Of a DNA stretch of 19,965 bases, positions 1-6,051 are shown piece by piece. How positions within the stretch are numbered: the first letter of the stretch is position 1; each line of letters opens with the position of its first letter. Made by a program: the position numbers and the translations under genes. Source of the stretch: an uncultured Erysipelotrichaceae bacterium (GTDB lineage Bacteria > Bacillota_I > Bacilli_A > Erysipelotrichales > Erysipelotrichaceae); the NCBI GenBank assembly GCA_910586285.1, contig CAJUGR010000016.1, positions 1,744-21,708 of the forward strand, written 5' to 3'. The notes beneath the pieces are model-generated. The model did not search any database and was not told the DNA's origin. It was given only the letters and a program-made list of their open reading frames with translations.

Positions 1-69
1 TTTTGATGCTTACTTTTGCTGAAAAGGCATTCGATGAATAAAGGATTACTGCTTTTTGGTCAGCTCTTG

Positions 70-98
70 TTTACAGAAATCATCAAGTGTGGTATAAC
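70..98 (+). promoter_or_regulatory. candidate sigma-A promoter for the PHP phosphoesterase gene
   Basis: TTTACA (70-75) and TATAAC (93-98) are separated by 17 bases, and TGG precedes the -10 hexamer (extended -10 type). The predicted RNA start lies only a few bases before the ribosome binding site at 108-115, so the leader would be very short. Assigned by consensus match only. Confidence 0.5.
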
Positions 99-119
99 AT
101 CCCCAATGAGGTGATGACA

Positions 120-902
120 ATGTATATCGACGGACATATCCATTTGGAAAACGGACCACTCAGTGTGGAGTACGCCATGAAATTTGTAAAAGCCGGTGTA
201 GCAGCCGGGATGGATGAAATACAAATATTGGATCATACTCATCGCTTTAGTGAATTTGCGCCCATGTATGAGCGTTTAAAAACTGCCTCTCCCTATCAGA
301 AGGAATGGCTGGAGAAAAAGCGACTTCAGCCGTTATCGGATTATTTTGCCTTGATTGAAGAAATGAAACAAATGGATTTACCGATACGGGTAAAATGGGG
401 GCTGGAAGTGTGTTATGATCCGACTTATAAGGACTTTTTAAAGAGTGTATTAAGCCAATATACGTATGATTTTCTCATCGGCTCCATTCATTCCATTGAC
501 GGCATTTTGTATGATATGCCTTTTTCAAAAGAGATTTTATGGGATGTGTATCATGTAGATCAAATTTATCATCGCTATTATGAAATCATGGAGGATATGA
601 TCGCCGCGGATTTGTTTACCCAAATCGGTCATCCTGATCAGTTAAAGCTGTTTCATTATGAGCCATCTTATGATTTGACGGCCACATATGAGCGCATCGC
701 GCAGGCGGCAAAGCATCATGATGTAGCGATGGAAAACAACACCGGGATTCACTATCGCTATCAACATGAGGATATGGGTACCAATCCGCAATTCTTGGCG
801 ATTTTAAAACAAGCTCATGTCAGTATCATTACCGCCAGTGATGCCCATCGTCCGGAAGATGTCGGAAGGGATATAAAAGCGTTGGAAGAATGGAATTCAT
901 GA
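120..902 (+). CDS. PHP-domain phosphoesterase, histidinol-phosphatase (HisK/HisJ) type
   Basis: A 260-residue metal-dependent phosphoesterase of the PHP family. The metal-site motifs appear in order: HIH at residues 6-8, DHTH at 38-41, Glu96 in GLEVCYDP, His124 in GSIHS, GHPD at 170-173 and DAH at 241-243. This layout and length fit the HisK/HisJ histidinol-phosphate phosphatases, which make L-histidinol in histidine biosynthesis. No other his gene is nearby, so the substrate is open; orphan PHP proteins of this type can act on other phosphomonoesters. The ATG at 120 is chosen because GAGGTGAT at 108-115 sits just before it; in-frame ATGs at 87 and 114 have no properly spaced site. It appears to be a single-gene unit, with a promoter-like site at 70-98 and a terminator-like hairpin at 948-974. 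Family assignment is firm; substrate is inferred. Confidence 0.85.
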   Translation: MYIDGHIHLENGPLSVEYAMKFVKAGVAAGMDEIQILDHTHRFSEFAPMYERLKTASPYQKEWLEKKRLQPLSDYFALIEEMKQMDLPIRVKWGLEVCYDPTYKDFLKSVLSQYTYDFLIGSIHSIDGILYDMPFSKEILWDVYHVDQIYHRYYEIMEDMIAADLFTQIGHPDQLKLFHYEPSYDLTATYERIAQAAKHHDVAMENNTGIHYRYQHEDMGTNPQFLAILKQAHVSIITASDAHRPEDVGRDIKALEEWNS

Positions 903-947
903 TTATCTTTTCACACTGACAGAAAGGAATACCGATCATTACAAAAG

Positions 948-974
948 AAAACCGATACCGTGGGTATGTTTTTT
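948..974 (+). terminator. probable intrinsic terminator after the PHP gene
   Basis: AAAAC (948-952) and ATACC (955-959) pair with GGTAT (963-967) and GTTTT (968-972) around a GTG loop. A two-base bulge lies on the left arm, and the T run continues to 974. It separates the PHP gene from the S41 peptidase gene. Confidence 0.5.
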
Positions 975-994
975 CGTATTCGGTAATATGATAC

Positions 995-1023
995 TTAAAA
1001 ATAAGTTAAAATTGTGGTATCAT
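995..1023 (+). promoter_or_regulatory. candidate promoter for the S41 peptidase gene
   Basis: TTAAAA (995-1000), a 17-base spacer, then TATCAT (1018-1023) preceded by TGG, an extended -10 layout like that at 70-98. The -35 match is weak. It lies between a terminator-like hairpin and the chosen start at 1057, which argues against the longer frame starting at 988. Confidence 0.4.
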
Positions 1024-1056
1024 TATACAGATGTTAAAAAGATTGAGGTGTTGCTT

Positions 1057-2547
1057 ATGAAGGACGAAAAAGATAAAGAAATCATTCGTTATCATCAGAT
1101 ACGGGAAAAATCACCAATGGAACAGCGATCCGATCATGACGGGCGAATAAAAAGTGCTATCGTCATAAGTTGTTGTATCGTATGTTTTCTTTTAGGATAT
1201 TTCATGAATGGTATATTGGATACCGGCTCGGTATCCGGAGATGAGGATTTCGGAAAATTGGAACAGGTTTATGCCACGATGGCAGAACAGTGGTATTTCG
1301 GCAAAGAGGATAAAGATTTGCGTAATACTTTATTGACGAATGCAATCAACGGCATGTTAGAGAATCCTTACGATCCACATACCATGTATATGGAACCGGA
1401 AGAATATGAAAGCTTTGCTTCTTCTCTTCAAGGTAATTTTGTCGGTATCGGCATCCAATATTATGAATTGAGCGATGACACTTTTTTGGTGGAACGCGTA
1501 TTTAAAGGCAGCGGTGCTGAGGCCGGCGGGATGCTGAAGGGGGATATCATTGTTGCGGTGGACGGTGTTAATGTCAGCGGTAAGGATATTGATGAAATAT
1601 CGGCGATGATCAAAGGGGAAGAAGGCAGTGATGTGGTGATCACCGTCATGCGCGAAAATGAGAAAAAGGACTTAACCATTACCCGCAGTGTTGTCAATGA
1701 TTCTGTTTATGGCTATGAAAAGGGGGATATCGGAGTTCTTGAAATCAATACCTTTGCGGAGACGAGCGGTGATGAAGTCGGTAAATATTTGGCGGAATTC
1801 AAAAAGCAGGGGAAACGTAAACTCATAATTGATTTGCGTGATAACGGCGGCGGTTATGTGACGGCTGCGATGCAGATCGCAAGCTATTTAATTCCTAAAG
1901 ATGCAGTGGTATATAAGGAACAGGCCAAAGACGGAACGATCAGCGAGCAGATCGCGTATGATGATTATGAACGTTACACGTTTGATCAAATTGTAGTCTT
2001 GATTAATGCGGATACTGCCAGTGCATCCGAAGTACTGACCAGCTGTCTGAAAGCGCAACTCGATCATGTGACAACGGTGGGGGTAAAATCCTATGGCAAG
2101 GGTACTGTTCAAATGCCGATTACTTTTGAGGACGGATCTTCCTTTAAATATACCATTGCGGAATGGCTCACTCCCAATGAGGAACATATTAATAACGTAG
2201 GCATTACTCCGGATGTGGCTGTGGAATTGGATAAGGCGATCACCACCGGTATCTTGGATATGGAAGAAGGTACTTCCTACCAGGCTGATAGTGTTTCGGT
2301 ATATGCCAAACCGGTTCAAATCTATTTGAAATTTTTAGGTTATGGCGCCGATCGCGAAGATGAATATTTCTCTGTTACATCGGCCAATGCTTTAAAACGA
2401 TATCAGAGTGAACACCATTTAAAAGCAGACGGTGTTATCAATGAAGAAACGATTCAAAGCTTATTAAGCAGCTGTGCCAAGAAATGGCATGATGAACAAG
2501 ATAAACTGGATGTACAGATGAATCGTGCAGTAGAACTTTTAAAATAG
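1057..2547 (+). CDS. membrane-anchored S41 C-terminal processing peptidase with PDZ and peptidoglycan-binding domains
   Basis: A 496-residue serine protease of the CtpA/CtpB (Tsp) family. A hydrophilic N terminus is followed by one membrane segment (about residues 29-50), placing the rest outside the membrane. A PDZ domain follows (about 125-210, with GNFVGIGIQY and GDIIVAVDGV). The catalytic core has the DTASASE motif with Ser322 and, 26 residues later, Lys348 in SYGKGTVQ, matching the Ser-Lys dyad of the family. The last 80 or so residues resemble a peptidoglycan-binding type 1 domain (FLGYG, ALKRYQ, LKADGVI). CtpA/CtpB-type enzymes cut exported proteins near their C termini, for example in envelope maintenance or sporulation signalling; the target here is unknown. 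The start at 1057 is preferred over 988 because GAGGTG (1045-1050) is well spaced and a promoter-like site overlaps the 988 start. Confidence 0.9.
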   Translation: MKDEKDKEIIRYHQIREKSPMEQRSDHDGRIKSAIVISCCIVCFLLGYFMNGILDTGSVSGDEDFGKLEQVYATMAEQWYFGKEDKDLRNTLLTNAINGMLENPYDPHTMYMEPEEYESFASSLQGNFVGIGIQYYELSDDTFLVERVFKGSGAEAGGMLKGDIIVAVDGVNVSGKDIDEISAMIKGEEGSDVVITVMRENEKKDLTITRSVVNDSVYGYEKGDIGVLEINTFAETSGDEVGKYLAEFKKQGKRKLIIDLRDNGGGYVTAAMQIASYLIPKDAVVYKEQAKDGTISEQIAYDDYERYTFDQIVVLINADTASASEVLTSCLKAQLDHVTTVGVKSYGKGTVQMPITFEDGSSFKYTIAEWLTPNEEHINNVGITPDVAVELDKAITTGILDMEEGTSYQADSVSVYAKPVQIYLKFLGYGADREDEYFSVTSANALKRYQSEHHLKADGVINEETIQSLLSSCAKKWHDEQDKLDVQMNRAVELLK

Positions 2548-2551
2548 CAAC

Positions 2552-2578
2552 AAAAAGGAAGAATCTCACTTCCTTTTT
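2552..2578 (+). terminator. intrinsic terminator after the S41 peptidase gene
   Basis: AAAAAGGAAG (2552-2561) pairs perfectly with CTTCCTTTTT (2569-2578) around a 7-base loop, four bases after the TAG stop. The T run forms the 3' arm. The A-rich and T-rich arms could in principle work in both directions. Confidence 0.8.
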
Positions 2579-2714
2579 CTATGAATGATTTGTAAATTCT
2601 CATTGAAATGTTTCCTACGCAGTCATTAATGTAATTTGTTTAATTATCTTATCAATGAATTAAAATAAATGTGGTGATCGATAATTACAGATGATAAAAA
2701 AACGATGAAATTCA

Positions 2715-2743
2715 TTGTTTTTCTGTATGGAATAGGATAAACT
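2715..2743 (+). promoter_or_regulatory. candidate sigma-A promoter for uvrB
   Basis: TTGTTT (2715-2720), a 17-base spacer, then TAAACT (2738-2743). The leader to the uvrB ribosome binding site would be about 10 bases. I see no LexA/DinR-like box (CGAAC-N4-GTTCG type) around it, although uvrB is SOS-controlled in many Bacillota. Confidence 0.45.
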
Positions 2744-2766
2744 AATCGTACGAAAGGATGATGATG

Positions 2767-4743
2767 ATGGCAGAAGGGATGTTTGAACTGGTTTCTCAAT
2801 ATCAGCCGCAAGGAGATCAGCCGCAGGCCATTGAAAAACTGGTAAAAGGAATTCAAGAAGGAAAAAAAGAACAGGTGCTGCTTGGGGCAACCGGTACCGG
2901 TAAAACCTTTACGATTTCCAATGTCATTGCCCAAGTCAATAAGCCGACGCTGGTTTTCGTACATAATAAAACTTTGGCCGGACAGCTATACAGTGAATTC
3001 AAAGAGTTTTTTCCTCATAATCGGGTGGAGTATTTTGTGTCGAACTTTGACTATTATCAGCCGGAAGCTTATATTCCGAGTTCCGATACCTATATCGATA
3101 AAAATGCGACGACGAATATGGAATTGGATATGTTAAGAATGGCAGCGGTCAATTCAATTTTAGAGCGGCGTGATACGATCATCATCGCTTCGGTTGCGTG
3201 TATTTACGGTGCCTCCAATCCTGAACAATATCGCGATATGTTCTTTTCACTTCATATCGGTGATCATATTGAGCGCAAGGAACTGATGGGTAAACTCGTT
3301 GCCCAACAGTATACCCGCAATGATATGGATTTACAACGCGGTACTTTCCGGGTTCGCGGGGATGTGATTGAAGTCGGCTTGGGTCACAGCGATTCTTACA
3401 TATTACGCATTGAAATGTTTGATGATGAAATAGAGCGTATTACGGAATGTGATCCGCTGACCGGTAAGGTTTTAAACGCCTATACCGTTTATGTGGTTTA
3501 TCCGGCGAGTGGATATGCGACCAGTATGGATATCATCCGTCATGCGGCGGATACGATTGGAGTGGAATTGGAAGAGCGATTAGCGGAATTGGAAAAGGAA
3601 GGCAAGCTGTTGGAAAAACAACGCTTAGAACAGCGGGCTCGCTATGATATGGAAGCATTGCGGGAGTTCGGTGTCTGTCCGGGTATTGAAAACTATTCCC
3701 GCCACATTGACGGACGTAAGCCGGGAGAACGTCCGTATACGTTATTTGATTACTTCCCGGATGATTTCTTGCTTGTGGTCGATGAATCGCATGTCTCACT
3801 GCCGCAGGTACGGGGAATGTACAACGGTGATCGGGCTCGTAAAGAAGTATTGGTGAATTATGGCTTTCGTTTACCCAGCGCTTTGGACAATCGACCGCTG
3901 CGCTTTGAAGAATTTGAAAGCATGATTCATCAAGCGGTCTTTATTTCGGCAACCCCCGGTGATTATGAATTGGGTAAAGTCAACGGTGAAGTGGTAGAAC
4001 AGATTATTCGACCGACCGGATTATTGGATCCGGAAGTAGAAGTGCGCCCAACCCAAGGCCAAATCGATGATTTGGTGGATGAGATTCGCACCCGGATTGA
4101 GAAAAACGAGCGTGTCTTGATTACGACGCTCACGGTACGAATGGCTGAGGATTTGACGACATATTTAAAGGGAATGGATTTTAAAGTCGCATGGCTTCAT
4201 CATGAGGTGAAAACCATCGAGCGTACCGAGATCATCCGCGATTTGCGAAAAGGAAAGTATGATGTATTGATCGGTATCAACTTATTGCGAGAAGGATTGG
4301 ACATTCCCGAGGTATCGCTGATTGCCATTTTGGATGCGGATAAAGAAGGCTTTTTGCGTTCGGAGCGTTCCTTAATTCAGATCATCGGTCGTGCGGCTCG
4401 TAACGCACATGGTAAAGTCATCATGTACGGTGATGCGATTACCGAAAGTATGCAGAAGGCATTGGATGAAACCAATCGCCGCCGAACAATTCAAATCGCT
4501 TATAATGAAGAACATCACATCGTACCGCAAACGATTATCAAACCGATTCATGAAGTGGTACGCAGTAAAGAAACACAAGAAATGACCGCTAAGTATATGA
4601 ACAAAAAGTCGAAGATGGCGAAAAAGGATAAGGAACGCTTACTCAGCGATCTGGAAAAGGAAATGCGGGAAGCTGCCAAAGTGCTTGACTTTGAGCGAGC
4701 TGCGGAACTGCGTGATATCTTGATGGAATTGCGCAGTGAATAG
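2767..4743 (+). CDS. uvrB: excinuclease ABC subunit B (UvrB)
   Basis: The damage-verifying helicase-like subunit of UvrABC nucleotide excision repair; it is loaded by UvrA at lesions and recruits UvrC for incision. Full length at about 658 residues. Visible landmarks are the Walker A motif GATGTGKT (residues 40-47, Lys46), the aromatic beta-hairpin region (FDYYQPEAYIPSSDTYIDK, about residues 95-115) that clamps one DNA strand, the Walker B/DESH motif at 339-342, helicase motifs V and VI (LREGLDIPEVSL, QIIGRAARN), and a C-terminal UVR domain (LEKEM, DFERAAELRD) that contacts UvrC. The start is ambiguous: four in-frame ATG codons lie in tandem at 2758-2769. AAAGG at 2753-2757 best fits initiation at 2764 or 2767. 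uvrA is not in the window. A terminator-like hairpin follows at 4771-4807. Confidence 0.97.
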   Translation: MAEGMFELVSQYQPQGDQPQAIEKLVKGIQEGKKEQVLLGATGTGKTFTISNVIAQVNKPTLVFVHNKTLAGQLYSEFKEFFPHNRVEYFVSNFDYYQPEAYIPSSDTYIDKNATTNMELDMLRMAAVNSILERRDTIIIASVACIYGASNPEQYRDMFFSLHIGDHIERKELMGKLVAQQYTRNDMDLQRGTFRVRGDVIEVGLGHSDSYILRIEMFDDEIERITECDPLTGKVLNAYTVYVVYPASGYATSMDIIRHAADTIGVELEERLAELEKEGKLLEKQRLEQRARYDMEALREFGVCPGIENYSRHIDGRKPGERPYTLFDYFPDDFLLVVDESHVSLPQVRGMYNGDRARKEVLVNYGFRLPSALDNRPLRFEEFESMIHQAVFISATPGDYELGKVNGEVVEQIIRPTGLLDPEVEVRPTQGQIDDLVDEIRTRIEKNERVLITTLTVRMAEDLTTYLKGMDFKVAWLHHEVKTIERTEIIRDLRKGKYDVLIGINLLREGLDIPEVSLIAILDADKEGFLRSERSLIQIIGRAARNAHGKVIMYGDAITESMQKALDETNRRRTIQIAYNEEHHIVPQTIIKPIHEVVRSKETQEMTAKYMNKKSKMAKKDKERLLSDLEKEMREAAKVLDFERAAELRDILMELRSE

Positions 4744-4770
4744 CTCTCTTTTGATTCATTGTCCCCGACT

Positions 4771-4807
4771 GTGCGCGGAAGTCGATAAGACGATCGCGTA
4801 CTTTTTT
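4771..4807 (+). terminator. probable intrinsic terminator after uvrB
   Basis: GTGCGCG (4771-4777) pairs with CGCGTAC (4795-4801), seven pairs including one G-U, followed directly by six T residues (4802-4807). A small GTC/GAC helix can form inside the 17-base loop. It ends the uvrB unit before the nrd promoter at 4829. Confidence 0.65.
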
Positions 4808-4828
4808 AATGAGAAACGAAAAAAATGG

Positions 4829-4857
4829 TTGCATATTCAACTATTAAGACTTATACT
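4829..4857 (+). promoter_or_regulatory. strong sigma-A-like promoter of the nrd unit
   Basis: TTGCAT (4829-4834), a 17-base spacer, then TATACT (4852-4857). This is the best promoter match in the window. It lies downstream of the uvrB terminator and 32 bases before the ATG at 4889, supporting that start over the longer frame beginning at 4736 inside uvrB. Confidence 0.65.
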
Positions 4858-4861
4858 TATA
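4842..4861 (+). promoter_or_regulatory. candidate MarR-type operator over the nrd promoter
   Basis: TATTAAG (4842-4848) and CTTATA (4856-4861) form an imperfect inverted repeat with a 7-base spacer, one arm carrying an extra T. It covers the -10 hexamer. MarR proteins commonly bind AT-rich imperfect palindromes over their own promoters, so autoregulation by the MarR domain encoded just downstream is plausible but unproven. Confidence 0.3.
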
Positions 4862-4888
4862 TCAAACAAGGGAATGACGGAGGACATT

Positions 4889-6025
4889 ATGGAAAACGGA
4901 TCAAAATTGCTGATCAATACTTCCATCCTGTATCGCAGTATGCAGAAGTTTTATGATAAGCGCTTGAGTAAATATGATATTGGGTCGGGACAGCTGCCGT
5001 TGTTGCTGCTCATCTATGAGCATGAGGGGATTTCCATGCAGGAGTTGGCGAAAATGGGAGCGTTTGATAAAGGAACGATTACCAGAGGATTGGTGAAGTT
5101 GGAAGAACAGGGTTATATCCGCATTGAAACCAACCCGAAGGATAAGCGGATTCGCCAATTATATACATGCGAAAAAACTAAGGATATCATCTCTGCCGCC
5201 TATTTAATCAGACGGGAATGGTGGGAACAGGTCACCAGTGAATTGCGGCCGGAGGAAATCGAAGAATTTGAACGCATTCAGGAACAGATTGCAGAAAATG
5301 CCCGCGATGGGAATCGGGAGGAAGACAGTCACACACGCATCTTCGGAATGCAGAAGCTGACCTTGTTGGATTATCCGGGGAAGTTGGCTTGCACGTTATT
5401 TACCGGCGGATGTAACTTTCGTTGTCCGTATTGTCAAAACAGTGATCTTGTTTTCTTAAATGAAAATCTCTGTGAAATTGATCGTGATGATATTACCGAT
5501 TATTTGAAGCGGCGCAAGAAAGTGCTGGAAGGGGTTTGTATCAGCGGGGGAGAACCGTTATTACAAGCGAACATCGCCGAGTTGTTATCACGAATCAAGG
5601 CGCATGGTTATGTGGTAAAATTAGATACCAACGGTTCACAGCCGGAACGTTTGGCCGAATTGGTGTCGGCCGGATTGATTGATTATGTGGCGATGGATGT
5701 AAAAAACGCCTTGCCACGCTATGGGGAAACAATCGGACTCACCTCGTTTGATCCCGCGCCAATCGAAGCGAGTGTTGCTTATTTAAAACAAGGTCACATT
5801 CCTTATGAATTCCGCACCACCATCGTGAAAGAATTTCATACCAAAGCCGATATGGAAACCTTGGCGCGTTGGCTGAAAGGCGGTTCTGTTTTATATCTTC
5901 AGCAGTTTGTGGCAAGCGAGCGGACGATTGCGCCGGATCTGCACGCATACAGTGAAACGGAGATGCAGGAGTTGGCAGAGATTGCCAATCAATATTTGCC
6001 TGCCCGAATCAGAGGGATCGGATAA
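4889..6025 (+). CDS. MarR-type transcription factor fused to NrdG2-type anaerobic ribonucleotide reductase activase
   Basis: One uninterrupted 378-residue frame with two complete domains. Residues 1 to about 148 are a MarR-family winged helix: MQELAKMGAFDKGTITRGLVKLEEQG is the helix-turn-helix region, followed by the wing (NPKDKRIRQLY). It has a single cysteine, Cys94. Residues 149-378 are a full-length radical-SAM activase (TIGR02495/NrdG2 type): GMQKLTLLDYPGKLACT, the 4Fe-4S/SAM motif C-x3-C-x2-C at Cys175, Cys179 and Cys182, and GGEP at 220-223. NrdG reduces SAM and forms the glycyl radical on NrdD. CGGAGG (4878-4883) supports the ATG at 4889. At the junction Thr149 sits where free-standing homologues begin (M/T-RIFGMQKL), and an SD-like GGGAGG remains at 5316-5321, but no ATG, GTG or TTG follows at usable distance. 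nrdD starts 26 bases downstream. Domain identities are firm; the joint function is inferred. Confidence 0.88.
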   Translation: MENGSKLLINTSILYRSMQKFYDKRLSKYDIGSGQLPLLLLIYEHEGISMQELAKMGAFDKGTITRGLVKLEEQGYIRIETNPKDKRIRQLYTCEKTKDIISAAYLIRREWWEQVTSELRPEEIEEFERIQEQIAENARDGNREEDSHTRIFGMQKLTLLDYPGKLACTLFTGGCNFRCPYCQNSDLVFLNENLCEIDRDDITDYLKRRKKVLEGVCISGGEPLLQANIAELLSRIKAHGYVVKLDTNGSQPERLAELVSAGLIDYVAMDVKNALPRYGETIGLTSFDPAPIEASVAYLKQGHIPYEFRTTIVKEFHTKADMETLARWLKGGSVLYLQQFVASERTIAPDLHAYSETEMQELAEIANQYLPARIRGIG

Positions 6026-6051
6026 TATAAAAAGAAAGATGAGGAAAAAAT

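Noticed and set aside
22..57. AAAAGGCA / TGCTTTTT pairing as a terminator of a gene to the left
   Set aside because: Eight pairs with one G-U but a 20-base loop, and no coding sequence visible upstream in the window. Too weak to call.
1888..2319. 143-codon - strand open frame inside the S41 peptidase gene
   Set aside because: Antisense shadow; the + strand shows intact catalytic motifs over the same bases.
4736..4888. N-terminal extension of the MarR-NrdG frame starting inside uvrB
   Set aside because: It crosses a terminator and a strong promoter, has no ribosome binding site, and the extension is unlike MarR proteins. The ATG at 4889 has a good CGGAGG site.
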